Assembly: GCA_019925105.1 (NCBI GenBank)
Contig: JAHGAU010000014.1
Coordinates: 868,001-932,000, forward strand
From: Niebla homalea
Lineage: Eukaryota > Ascomycota > Lecanoromycetes > Lecanorales > Ramalinaceae
DNA: 64,000 nucleotides
Direction: 5' to 3'
Shown here: positions 14,060 through 25,929 of the stretch, piece by piece
Layout of the letters: each line of letters begins with the position of its first letter
Position numbering within the stretch: position 1 is the first letter of the stretch
Program-made: the position numbers and the translations under genes
Notes under the pieces: model-generated
What the model was told of the DNA's origin: nothing
Seen by the model: only the letters and a program-made list of their open reading frames with translations
Databases searched by the model: none

Positions 14060-15967
14060 TCAATGCATCACAATCCGGGCGTCGGCCAACACTTCTTCGT
14101 TTATCATAGCGGATTGCAGGACCGCTCGCTCCTTCTCGGTCGCATCTGCAAAATGTACAACGACCTCATCACCAAATTTTCCGTTGATCTCTTCCAAGGA
14201 GAGGCCTTTGGTCTATTGCGAGGATGGCTTATCAGCCCTTATGACTTCTGGCTTCCGAAAGGCCGGAGAACACTCACCTCAGGACACCACCACCACAGGA
14301 CGAGAATGTTTATGAGATTCAGGCAGATGAAGACAAGGTAATATCGCCACTGAATGTTGGCCAAGGCTGTAGGAGCTGCCTCCACATAGGCCAACGTTGA
14401 CAAGAAGGTCCCTACGATTGACCACGCCATACCCTGTGATCTAAATTGCGTCGGGTAGATTTCGCCTTGAGACAGGTCAGCAATGATCGTAGGCGGCAAA
14501 TGCGGCAACACCTACTACAATAGACGTATGAGACCACGTCAATACCTCCACCATAGAACGTGATGAAGCAGAATGTGAAGAAGACGCCCATTCCGTTGCC
14601 TGCCTGGTTTGTTGTTCCTGCAAATTTGGCCACCATCGATGTCACCAATGACAAAGATATCATGCAGCCTGTGAGGCCAATGACTAGGCACAAGTGATCA
14701 GCTTCAGTGTTCTACGCGCTCGCAAGCAATGGGTGCGAGTTGTCTTACTCAACAGCTTGATCCGACCAAACTTATCCATGATTAAGGAGCCTCCCAAATT
14801 CGACAAAGCAGCCACTGTAACATATGTGGCACCGAGGATCAAGGGAATCGATCCACTTTCCCCGAGGTTTTGATACAACTGTACCGCATATACTTGCACG
14901 GGTCAGTAAAAGGGATGGAACAAGCGCAGATCAATGACAGAAGTCTCACGGTAGATGACCATAGCACCTGGGTGAAACGTTGGAGTCAGCGCCGCTTGTC
15001 CGATACGAAACAAAACCGTCGAGACAACGACAAAATTGGGTAAAACATCCCCAACAACTACTTACCCGTGGTCTGAGCAGCATATTGGACGAAAAAGCCC
15101 ATCCACATCCTTTTGGCGTAGGACCGCTTGGTAAACAACTGTCTGTTGCCTCCTTGTGCCCATGCTGCTTCATCAATTTGTACCTGCTGGGTCATCTGGT
15201 AGAACTCCTCGCGCGCATAGATCATTCCCTCGTCGTCTGCAGCGCCATGAAGTTTGGAAATGATCCGCCAAGCCTCATCTCGGAAACCTCTGGTTAGCAG
15301 CCAGCGTGGGGACTCGGGAATCCAGGGGCTGAACCCCATGAGTACCAAGGGCCACAGGCAAGATAACGAGATAGGTAGCCGCCATTGAAGAATATCATTC
15401 GTGGAGTAGTACGCACCAACGCCAACCCAGCCGGCAATCGCGTAGCCCGTGACAATCCAGGTACCATGCTGGCCAACAAGAAAGCCTCGCGCATTGGGCG
15501 GTGCTAGAGATCCATGGTCAGACTGGGCTCGCTCGCATTCAGTGGTACAGTCTAGACTCACAGATTTCGGCTTGATAAATGGGGATCAAGGTAACCATCA
15601 TCCCAATGCCCCAGCCATTGACGAACCTCCCAACCAGAAACATGGCAATGTGCACCGAACCAGTCTGTATGGCGCCCCCCACAATCGAGATCACCGCGGC
15701 GGTTTTCATCGTCAGTTTACGACCCTTGGCCTCACACATCCAGCCGGTCTGGATGGCACCAAAGACGCCGCCGGCGGCAAAAAGACCATTAACGGCGCCG
15801 GTGATGGCGTTCGCATAAGCGCCATTGCTTGCAAGGTCGAAGTAAATTGCAAAGCTAGGTTGTCCCAATGTATTCGAAATGACGGAGTAGGCGTAACCAA
15901 AGGTTAGGCTTCCCAAAGTGAGCACTGCGATGATACGCAGATTGTACGTTGTATAAGTCTTGCCCAT
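14060..15967 (-). CDS. MFS sugar-porter-family transporter (503 aa)
   Basis: This is a plasma-membrane sugar:proton symporter-type protein. Seven exons: 15967-15562, 15503-15066, 14967-14950, 14892-14749, 14683-14519, 14465-14278 and 14212-14060. They total 1,512 bases and every phase closes. Family signatures are visible: EAKGRKLT in the loop after TM2, GRFVNGWGIGMMVTLIPIYQ, PESPRWLLTRG, the YGGGIDVVSYVYC helix and the C-terminal PETKGLSLEEINGKFGDEV. The hydrophobic pattern fits 12 helices. It is most like fungal hexose or lactose-permease-like members; the actual substrate cannot be read. The third exon is only 18 bases (Gly-Ala-Met-Val-Ile-Tyr with shared boundary codons). It is divergent from the Zn2Cys6 factor across 431 bases, which suggests shared control. 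Confidence 0.9.
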
Positions 15968-16398
15968 GCTGCTTGGTGAGTTTCAAGCAATAAATTAGGA
16001 GAGGGGTGGGGACACATCGAAAATCGCATTTGTAACGGACGAGTATGAAGTCCATATATCAGATGTCGGAATCTCCATTTAGGCTAACAGTCTTAGTAGT
16101 CCCAGCATCCCTAAATCACCACAATAGCCGTGCGTTCGCAGCGATAGCGACAAGAGCAAAATGCTACGCCGCACCCAACTGCACGTAGGAACAAGGTTTC
16201 GTCGGTCTCCACATTGGTGGAGCGATTTGGGTTTGCCACTATGCGGGGAAACCTGTGGAGACGAAGAGGCCCATCGTCATCATTTAGAAGACGTAGCCGG
16301 ATAGGCTATGCGGTCTGCTCAGTTGCCCTCTACACATACTCATGCTTGTCGTCCTCGTGAGCGCACGCTCGTCTATGTGACTGACAGCGGCTTTCGCC
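15968..16398. promoter_or_regulatory. divergent promoter, transporter / Zn2Cys6 factor
   Basis: The 431-base gap separates divergent starts. It contains a perfect 9-base inverted repeat, GTCTCCACA at 16205-16213 and TGTGGAGAC at 16254-16262, spaced by 40 bases, and several CGG/CCG triplets of the kind Zn2Cys6 dimers bind. An operator role is inference. Confidence 0.5.
16205..16262. promoter_or_regulatory. inverted repeat in the divergent promoter, candidate operator
   Basis: The perfect arms GTCTCCACA and TGTGGAGAC flank 40 bases. The left arm overlaps a smaller palindrome, CCACATTGGTGG. Position between a transcription factor and a transporter makes regulatory use plausible, but no known factor matches this exact site. 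Confidence 0.35.
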
Positions 16399-18559
16399 AT
16401 GGTTGAAGGCTCAGCATCGTACGGACGTCGGAGGCAAAGATCCTCGATAGCCTGTAGATATTGTCATGGAAAACGTGTCAAGTGCGATGCGTCTAACAGG
16501 CAGCCTTGCTCCAACTGTCGCCGAACTGGCACTGACTGTCTTCTTATTGAATCAAAAAGGGGTAAGCATAGAACTCCTGTCGTTCCAGACCAGGTCGAAG
16601 GGCGAAAGCATCTTAGGGAGGTGACCCCTTCGAAGGGAGCTACGTCACCCTATCCGAGTGGCAGCAGGCATGAGCAGCGGAGTGAATGTGATATAGAGGG
16701 ACAATCAGACACAAAGGGACCTGAAATGCTCTATGCTGAGATGCTCGACACGCACGCGGCTCCGAGCAGCGGTCGCAACCTGGTCAAATCTGGAGGTCAA
16801 GTCGTGTATCTTGGAGAGACGTTCAATCTCACATACTTGCTTGAACAATCCCAGCCAACAACAGAACGTTGGGGGAAATTACATTATGCTCTACCAATAA
16901 AGCTCAGTAAGACTTGCGTAGCTGGCGGACGCTCGATTGATAAGCTGTCCCTCGATCTTCTCGAGCGCCAAAGCGCCTTTGATCTCCCACCAAAATCGAC
17001 CTGTGGTAGCTTATTTGAGACCTACTTCGAGTGCGTTCAGCCACACTATCCAGTCCTTGACAGAGATACATTCATGGATCAATATTCAAATTTGTCCCAA
17101 CCGCCATCATGGCTCCTCCTCCAAGCGGTGCTTTTCATGGCAGCCGGTCATTGCGATGAGAGGGTCATCGCAGACTGTGGCTTCGACTCCAGGACTGATG
17201 CTCGACTGACCCTCTTCAAACGCACCAAAGCCCTTTATGACCAGGACTATGAGCCGGACAAGGTGACCACAACGCAGGCATTGTTTCTCATGAGTTTCTG
17301 GTGGGCAACTCCGATGGATCAGAAAGACACCTGGCATTGGCTTGGAAACGCCATCAGTCTAGCCCTGACGATTGGCATGCATCGGAGCACGAAGTCTTCT
17401 GGGATGAGCATCAGAGATCAGCGACTGTGGAAACGCATCTGGTGGTCTCTCTTTATTGAAGATAAGCATGCAGCGGCTGCGCTTGGCCGCCCGGCGCATG
17501 TGCGTCTGGGTGCCTGCGATGTGGAACCTTTGGGGCTTGAAGATTTCGAGGAAGACGGGGGAGGAGTGTCTGGCCAGCCAACAGGCTCGGGAAGGCTTCA
17601 TGCGCTATACGTCATCCAATTGAGCAACTTATCCGTGATAGTTGAGCGAATCATTGAGAACTCGGGCAAATCGCCTGGCGTGCCATTGCTGCAAAGGGAC
17701 GAGTCCCTTGAGTTATGCGAACGAATGCTCCAGGAATGGGAGGCAAAGCTACCAGTAGAGCTCCAGCTGCCAATCGCTTTTGAAACCAGTCATCTCTGGA
17801 CCAATATGCTCCATGTCGCCTACCAGTAAGCCCCCACGACACCACAGCATAATGTATCACACTGACCGTTATGATAGCTGGTTCAAGATTCTGACGCATC
17901 GCACTCGGACGTCAGGAGATGAAGCCATGCCGAAAAGAGATGTATCGAGCCAAGCAGCCATGGAGTCCGCCAGTAAGATGTCTCGGATAATCGAGGTCGT
18001 ACTGACGACTGGCCGGATCATGCATTGTCCGATTCATGTTGTACCAAGTCTCTTTGCAGCAATGAGTATGCACGCGAACTCCATCCGATCGAGGGACATC
18101 GTAGCACGGGATCTGGCATTTCTCAAGGTTCGGATTTGTATGATTGCTCTTCGTGAAGTTCAAACTTCATGGCCTGTCGGAGGATGGGTCCTGTTACTCT
18201 TCACAAAAATTGCTCACGGTCTCAGGACTGATCATGATCTGCAAATGTCCGCTGATATGAGGACAAGTGGTGACGATATTTTGGCATCTAAAGACGTCTC
18301 CGATGGTCTTGGGCCATGCGTGCAAGACCTTCCGTCCACAACATTAGATCAGGTAGAGTCCTCGGCCCCAGACATCCTTCACACCAGACCGAATGCCTTA
18401 ATTCAAGAGTCTAGAACGCCATTTCCGATAGATCTTTCTACCGACTGGAGCGGATTCTCGCTGAATGATATCTGGATGTTACCAGGATTTGGCGTCGAAA
18501 GTCCGGATCCAATGGGTGAATCCTCAAGTCTCCCGATGTCGAATGCTTTCCCTGGATGA
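16399..18559 (+). CDS. Zn(II)2Cys6 fungal transcription factor (702 aa)
   Basis: A nuclear DNA-binding regulator. Exons are 16399-17825 and 17878-18559, split by a 52-base intron (GTAAGC..GATAG) that joins AYH to WFKIL. The binuclear zinc cluster is complete: Cys19, 22, 29, 37, 40 and 47 (spacing C-x2-C-x6-C-x7-C-x2-C-x6-C). A basic linker (KRGKHR) follows. The fungal-specific middle homology region spans about residues 200-420 (FETYFECVQPHYPVLDRDTF, WHWLGNAISLALTIGMHRST, RLWKRIWWSLFIEDKHAAAA, LGRPAHV). The C-terminal 100 residues are acidic/Ser-rich with an aromatic end (DWSGFSLNDIWMLPGFG), a plausible activation segment. The cyclase gene starts 198 bases downstream on the same strand. It probably regulates the flanking transporter and enzyme (inference from position). 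Confidence 0.93.
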
Positions 18560-18757
18560 TACAACTTGCGCCGGACCTCGCTCGTAGGTTCCATGGCATA
18601 CACCCACGCGCTAAGCAAAGCCCATCTTTCTCATAGCCGTCTCCCTAATAGCCGGCTTGCCAAGAATCCAATCCTTGCGAATCCATTCCAATTATTAGAC
18701 TAAGCTTTGTTGTGCCTCCACATGGCAAGCTGACAGCATCTCTTACCTTCGGTCTCG

Positions 18758-20008
18758 ATGGAATTGCTCACGGATAGTCCCAATGTCAGTGACGACACCA
18801 GCCCTCGCAAACAAGTTGGCCTATCCAGAACGTCAAAAGCACAACTTGAGGAACTCTTTCCGTCATACAGCGATCTCCCGCGGGTTCCTGGCACATCGCA
18901 CGGCTGTACCTGGGGACTATGGGACTCTGGCCGCCGTGATAATCAAGGCACGCTCAACCGACTCACGATTGAGCGAAAGCTGAGTGCCTCTCATGAGATT
19001 GAACTGGGCATTAGCGTCGCTATCAACTGGTTGATGAACAATTGTCAAGTGCCCCAGGCCAGTCGGAAATCCCCGTGCCATCGCATTATCGACTTGTTGG
19101 ATTTCATCGCGCACGATGATGAGATTGAGATCAATACGCAGGGAGGAAGTCAGTGGGATGGGTTTCGTGAGTTGGTGCTTGCACAATGATCGCGCACTCC
19201 CATCTAAGCTCGTATTACCCTTCAGGTCATTGGGCATATCAGCCCACCGGTCAATTCTACAATGGCCTGACCAGAGCAGAGATGATGAACTCCGGGGCCT
19301 GCGATCAAAATGGCATCGACAGTATGTACCGCTGAACACTTACAGAAATGCCAACAACTGGCTACTCATTAAGAGATACAGAATGGTCCGAGAACGGAGG
19401 CATCGTTGGGCGTGGGATCCTTCTTGACTACCTTGGCTGGGCAGAGGAGAAGGGCATCAGCTACTCTCCCGTCAATCGCCACTGTATCACCATCAACGAG
19501 CTGGATGCTGTTGCCACGCGTTTCGGGGTCGAATTCCAACCCGGCGATATACTCTTGGTTCGGACCGGTTTCGTCAAGTGGCACAACGAAGCGACACCAT
19601 CCGAACAACGACAAGGAACAGAGCAAGGCGGCGATTGGACAGGGATCGAAGGCTCAAGAGAATGCTTGGAGTGGTTCTGGGAGAAGCACTTCGCTGCTGT
19701 GGGTGGCGATGCCATTGTCTTTGAGGCCTGGCCGCCCACTGATGTCGATTATCGTAAGCTGATAGATGATCTCCTTACTCCGTCCTATTTCCACCAGGTG
19801 CCTAAAGGACTAACCAGCCGGACGATCATAAGGGTTGCACGATCACTTCCTGGCGCTTTGGGGGATGCCAATCGGAGAACTTTTCGATCTCGAGGAACTG
19901 GCGAGGATTTGTCGGGCTCATGAGAAGTACAGTTTCTTCTTCACGAGTGCGCCCTTGAACTTCCGAGGGGGGGTGGCAAGTCCGCCAAACGCAATCTGTG
20001 TACTGTAA
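18758..20008 (+). CDS. metal-dependent cyclase-family hydrolase (350 aa)
   Basis: This belongs to the cyclase family that includes kynurenine formamidase and isatin hydrolase (Pfam Cyclase): metal-dependent hydrolysis of amides or cyclic substrates, with oxidoreductase-linked fungal members often annotated only as cyclase. Exons are 18758-19166, 19226-19321, 19382-19753 and 19833-20008; the introns are 59, 60 and 79 bases and the coding sum is exactly 351 codons. Family blocks are TWGLWDSGRRDNQGTLNRLT, NTQGGSQWDGFRHWAYQ, GGIVGRGILLDYLGWAEEKG, FQPGDILLVRTGFVKW and the C-terminal FFFTSAPLNFRGGVASPPNA followed by ICVL. The 79-base last intron uses a weaker ATAAG acceptor but restores the conserved C-terminus. 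Substrate unknown. It is the last gene before the AT-rich block, with the transporter and regulator upstream. Confidence 0.88.
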
Positions 20009-20798
20009 AATTCATGCCCAAATGAAACAAAGCCCTGGGCGATTGCGAACCCCTAGGTGCGTAAGCTGCACTAGTGTCGTCAATGCTTTGAAACTTTGCC
20101 TGGAGTCGAGAAATGAATTCATAGCGACCCAACAACCCCTATTAGTGTGGTCAAAAGTGCTTGGGCATCCTTGGCATTAATCTTTGCGCGCACCCACTTT
20201 AAATTATGTCAGCCCGGATGCAGGCATGGTGGTGGTGTTGATTGAGTGTCACTAAGCCGTTATGCGTGCGGTGCCAAGACACTCTTATGATACGTATAAA
20301 CATTATTACCTGGCCGTATATCTCATATCACCCGGATATTTCATCAAGATAGTATTATGCTTCTTAAATCGACTGTATGGAATATACTTAATATTAATAT
20401 ATATATGATTTATTTTTTTACGTTTTTACGTTTAATAGTTATAAGCTTAATAATATATTTTACTACTATAATTATTATAAGCATGCTGGCTCATAAGGGC
20501 TACTGGGTGCTGCACCTGGTGGATGGACCATAAGTATTGTGGTGGCAATATATAAGCGAGTTACTCGAGTCGTCTATCCCGGTTACTAGCCGTAAGGTAT
20601 AAGGTGGTTTAACGTATATTAATAAAAGGCCTTTTTAATTAATATTTATACTTTTATTCTTTAACATATATCCTTACAATTTTATTTTAAATATAGCCCT
20701 TATTATAAAAATAACTATTAATCCTCTCTATAGTTATATTTAAATATAATTATTTTTTTAATTAAACTTTAAAAGCTTTAATTCTTACTAGAATTAAT
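20009..20798. other. transition from gene space into AT-rich isochore
   Basis: Base composition changes sharply at about 20,270-20,300. To the left the sequence is gene-like; to the right long A/T stretches with TpA dominate. A small less-altered patch at about 20,480-20,600 has CA/TG content closer to normal. No gene is seen. Confidence 0.7.
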
Positions 20799-20803
20799 GA
20801 ATC

Positions 20804-20954
20804 TGTCAGGGTTCAGGGGTGTTGGTAGCTCAGGAGTAGGCCCTACCGGGCCTATCCCGGGCCAAGCCCGGGGTTAATCCAATAACCAAGAGTGTTACCG
20901 ACTGGGTATATTAGGGCCTTCAGCCCTTTTATTCTTATATTTCTATACTTTAAT
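20804..20954 (+). repeat. 5' LTR of element B, left part
   Basis: The first 151 bases of the 216-base LTR, better preserved than the 3' copy. The core GGCCTATCCCGGGCCAAGCC is shared exactly with the copy at 40,115-40,330. The LTR resumes at 23,295. Confidence 0.9.
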
Positions 20955-23289
20955 TGTCATGGTTCCAAGTGGCCTTGCTCCCATGCTCGGCCTACTTGCC
21001 CCATGAGGACTAGCTCCCCGGGGGGGCTTGGCGTACACATCTACCATGAATATACCACCTGTATTATAGCTACCTTCATAGCTATTATTTATTCATTATT
21101 AGGACTTATTTACTTTAATACTTTAATATAATAATAGTTATCCGTACTGATTATAACGTTACTATAATTATTAAGAACCCGGGCTTTTTATCGCTAGGAT
21201 CAGTCGGATTATCATTAAGTTTAAACCGCTCGGTAAAAGACTATAGAGCCTTTTACCTTACTTATATTATATTATTTTAAATGATAAGGAAATTATATTA
21301 TCCCTATTAATTAAGACGTCTTAATATTATTATCGAACTATTATTAAGAATATAAGCCGCTTAATAAGAAACTATAAAGACTCCTGCTTTATTTATTTTA
21401 CCCTGCTTTACTACCTTAATACCTATATTATAATACTTAAAATTATTATTTCAATTTATATCCTATATTATAAATAACCTAAATTATAATTCGGACGTAA
21501 AAGGGGACGATATCGTCGTCTTACCACCAGGGAATTTACGTTAATAAATTTAAAATCTTACCGCAGTAAATTAGGAGCTATAATCCCAATTAAATTCAAT
21601 AAATTAACGGTTTAATACTATATTTACTTATCTTTATAAATCTTAAGATATCCACTAAAATAATAATAAAAAACTTACGTCTTAAAATAAAAAGCTTATT
21701 ACCCAGAACGTAAAGCTTATTACTTAAATTATTAAACTTAAAGAATAACTTAATAACATTATTAAAAAGGAGGCTATATAAGATATTTATAACTTAAATA
21801 ATGAAAACGTTATTATTAATATTAAAGCCTTAATCCTGAAGATTAAAAAATCATTTACATTACGTAATCCGCGTACTCCGTATACTCCATAATACTCCCC
21901 GTAACCCGGGTCTATCCCTATATAAAAAGTGAATAAGAAATATTTAAACGTACCGTTATTCCGCGGTTAAAAGGAGCAATAAGATAATTAAAGATTATAC
22001 CTTAACTTAAAATTCCGTTAAAGTATTATACTTTTTACTTCTAAGTTTAATAAAATAAATTATATCCGCAATTATTATAAAGATAATATATTCGATTTAC
22101 TTAAAGCTTAAGCCGATCTATTCTTAAATGACTTATATATTTTACTGGCTTAAATAATTAAAGATTTAAATAGTATATTTAATATATATAATAAAGTTTT
22201 TATATATAATATTTAACTATATTTATTAAACTTTAATATAAGTAAAAAAAGTAAAAAAAATAAAATATTTAATAAGTTTTATACCCGATTCTTAATTATA
22301 ATTACGTTTTTAAGTTATTTTAAGCTTTATAAAATCTCGGCTTTACGTAAGCTTTTTACTTTAAAGCTCCGTTATTAAATTACGGACGGCTTTATTCCTA
22401 TATTATATTGTTAATTTATTAGTTATTTATATTAATATAATTTTAACGTACGTTAAGCTGAAAGTATAAGCTCTTAAAACCGGTTTTAATTATTTTAATC
22501 GATTTAAATATTATTAAATAACGATTTTAAGGAAATCATTAAAGATAAATTTAAAACTATTTATTTTAATTATTTTAAAAACGAAATTTTACGTTATAAG
22601 CTATACGTTAAATATTTAAAGCCAGGATATTTACTTATTTATACCGGTATACCCTATAAGGGCTCCGTACCACTCTTATATAATAAAGTTAAAAAAGTTT
22701 TAAATGCTTAAAACTAAAGTAATACTTAGAGAGCCCGTTAATAAATAAGCCTACTTTAAGGGTATTTAATTCTTCAATAAAAAACTATAGCAATAACGGT
22801 AATAACCACTTACTTTATATTAAGCCCTTTTTTAGTTAAAAAGTATATGACCCAATTATTCATCGGAGAATACGTTAATCGACTTAGTTCCTATCGGTTT
22901 TTTCCTTAGTTTTTTTACGTTTATACCGGTGTAAATACGGTTTTTTTTTAATATATATCTTAAGCGGTCTTTAATGTTTAATAATTACGTTTACTTATAG
23001 TAATTACGATATACCCGGGGCTTTATCTGGATAATATCTTACCCCGAGGATAGTATTAATGATGGTAGATATAGTAAGTAACTCGCAGAAGCTTACCGTT
23101 ATAAAGGGGGGGATCATATTATGGTTCTAAGTGGCCTTACTCCCATACTCGGCCTACTTGCCCTATAAGGACTAGCTCCCGGGGGGGCTTGGCGCACACA
23201 TCTACCATAAGTGCACCACCTGTATCATAGCTACCTTCATAGCTATTATTCATTCATTACTAGGACCTACCTACTCCAGTACCCTGACA
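20955..23289 (+). mobile_element. LTR element A, non-autonomous, nested in the B 5' LTR
   Basis: 2,335 bases with LTRs at 20,955-21,128 (174) and 23,117-23,289 (173). Termini are TGTCA and TGACA, and the 5-base duplication TTAAT stands at 20,950-20,954 and 23,290-23,294. A polypurine run (AAAGGGGGGGA) lies just before the 3' LTR, giving plus orientation. The internal 1,988 bases show no recognisable reverse transcriptase or integrase, even allowing for RIP, so it probably moved with help from another element. Confidence 0.88.
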
Positions 23290-23294
23290 TTAAT

Positions 23295-23359
23295 ATTTTT
23301 AATTATACGTAATATACCCTTTACTTTTTAATTACCATAAAGGGGCTTATATTTTAATA
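23295..23359 (+). repeat. 5' LTR of element B, right part
   Basis: 65 bases after element A and its TTAAT duplication. They align to the end of the 3' LTR, with RIP changes turning CTTACAATCTAACA into CTTATATTTTAATA. Confidence 0.85.
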
Positions 23360-25474
23360 TTATATTAAAATTAACTTATTTACGCCCTTATAAGGAGTAA
23401 CGAAGTAAAATAAAGGTTCTTATTAATAATACTTATTAATAGCGGACGGTAAACCGATAATTAAAAACGGTATTAAATAGAAACGTACGGCAATTAATAT
23501 CCGGACGGGCTATAAAAAAACGTTAATAATTAAAACGGGAAATTACGATAACTTTAAATAGGTAAATATTAATTCTATTAAATTATATAAAGAATTAATT
23601 TAAAAATTAAATTTTAATAAAATAATTTAAAGGCTATAAATAAAGTAAACCTTAAAAGAACTATTATAAATCGAATTAAAAATAAGCTTATAAAAATCTA
23701 TAGAATCCTTATTTTTTATTTATTTATTTTTCTTTTTAAATTTTTTAATTAAGATATTTAATTTTATATTTATTTTATAATATAAAATATTTAATATCCG
23801 GAAGAAAAAACACTTTAAGGAATACTTTATGATATAGGGGAGTAATATCAAATTTTATTATAATATAAATTTTATTATTTTACCTTATAATATTACTTTT
23901 ATAATATAAAATCCGTTTAACGGAAAAATTAAAAAACTTATCTTTTTCCCTTTTCTTAATCTTTTTTTTTATTTACCTTTATCCTTCCTTAATTTTAATT
24001 TATTTTTTATTTACTTTTAATTTATTAAGATTATAAATAATAAACCTTAATAATCCTTTTTATTAAAAGTTTTTACGTTAAAATATAACTTATAAAGCGG
24101 TTCTTAAGGGGACCCCGATTAATTAATATTATTTATTAAAAATAAAACCTTTTCCCGGTAAAATAAAAAAAATAAAAACTTAATAGATTATTTAATTATT
24201 AAGAACCCGGTTTCCAATAATAATTACGGGGGATATAAAGATTATATTATCTATTAACGTTACTATAAATTAAAAAATACCCCTTTAAAGGAATTAATTA
24301 AATATACTTTATATTTTATAAAGATTTACGTTTATTTTATCTTTTAATCCGTATTATTTAAGAAATTTAAAGAATTCTTAAAGTAATTAAACCTTTTATA
24401 TTAAGAATATAACGTTAATATATAATATTATAAGGACGTAAACGATAAAATATAAGTCTTTTAAATAAAATTAAACGATATTAAGAAAGATTTATAATTA
24501 AAGATAAATTAAATTACTTACTTATAATAATAAAATTATAATAATTTCTTTCCCCCGGAAAATTTAAATTATCTTAAAGTATTAGAAATCCGTAATAATA
24601 AATTAAAAGGTTAAAACGTAAACTTTATTATTAAGCTTAAAAATCTTTAACGGAATAATTTAACCCTTTTATTTTACCGATTTACGGTATTTTTTATCTT
24701 TTATAAAAGCTTAAATTAATTAAAATTAAAACTCCCGAACCCTTTATAAAAAAGGATTATAATTAATAACGTTTTTTTAAACGTTATATTATTATTAAGT
24801 TCCGGATGAATAAGGATTAATACTTAATTATATAAGCTTAAGTTAATTATATCTTAATATTATTAAGTTTTAAAATCCTTAAATAATTAAAAATAAAATA
24901 TAATAATAATATTTTATTAAACTTTTAACCCCTTAAAGAATTCTAAACCTTTTTAAATTGAATTTTTAAAAACGTTAATTAAAAAGAAAATTAAATTAAT
25001 AATTTTTAAGTTTTAAGAATATTAATTAAGAATAAATTTATAATATTTTATTTTAATTTTACCCGTTTAAATAAGGTTTTTATATATATAAATCTTAAGA
25101 AAAACCCGAAAATGATAATTTATAAATTAATTATCCGACTTTTTAATTAATTTTATAAGAATTTCCTTTAAGGAAGTTATAACTTAAATAGCTTAAACGA
25201 AACCCGGGTATACCTTAAGAAAATAAACCGTTTTTAACGTTCAGAATATTACCGTTAATAAAAAACCTTTAACTTAAGTAAAACCTTTATTAAGGAAATT
25301 AAAAAGACCATAAGAACCTATATTATTTCCTTTAAATCCCCCGGCGGAATAAGAAGTTTCAGAGGATCTAGGTTCCGATAAATTATTCCCGCTATTATAA
25401 AGTTAACTTTTTCTTTAAACGTTAAATACTTTATTTATTAAAAGAATTTTTTTAAGCCGATTACTTTAACCGTT
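23360..25474 (+). pseudogene. element B internal, presumed gag region
   Basis: Heavily RIP-mutated sequence between the B 5' LTR and the miniature element. By position it should be leader and gag; I see no clear zinc knuckle or other motif that proves it. Continues after 26,823. Confidence 0.5.
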
Positions 25475-25618
25475 TATTAGCGCCTATGCGCACCCCGCAG
25501 GGGTGGCCCTTAGGGCCTAACACCCCTTATATGGTAATAGCGGCTTACCTTTAAGCGCTATTACCTGTCCAGGTTAGCTACTTTTGCCCTGGTGGCTGAA
25601 TGGTTATCCGTCCTAACA
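25475..25618 (+). repeat. 5' LTR of the miniature element
   Basis: 144 bases, nearly identical to 26,675-26,818. It contains the palindrome CCCCGCAGGGG and, close to its end, a tRNA A-box-like motif (TGGCTGAATGGTTA; TGGCCGAGTGGTTA in the other copy). Confidence 0.88.
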
Positions 25619-25929
25619 TTGTAATAACGCACTTAAGGGTGGTATACCCCCTAAGTAAATATATAGGGGCAGGTGGCGGTTCGATTCTCGGAAAACGCAG
25701 GCTTTTTCTGCACTTCTCAGAAAAACCGGGTGAGTAAGACACCTAGCGTGGGGCCTATAACGGCCTTAAACTAGTAGATTTAGGGGCCGGAACGCCCGAA
25801 AACTACCGAAATGTGGGCTAAAAGCGAGTTAATAAGGTGCAAATAACCCTGAAACTTTAAAAGTGGGCTTAAGCCAATGAGTTCTTTACGGGTAATAAGT
25901 ACCCCATAAAAGGGCTCGTGCGTAAAACG

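Noticed and set aside
14060..20008. Secondary-metabolite biosynthetic cluster
   Set aside because: No polyketide synthase, peptide synthetase, terpene cyclase or P450 is present; transporter, regulator and hydrolase fit a nutrient-use cluster better.
25585..25700. A possible tRNA-Leu or tRNA-Ser gene
   Set aside because: A-box and B-box motifs are present, but acceptor and T stems do not pair and the A box lies in an LTR; reported as tRNA-like motifs only.
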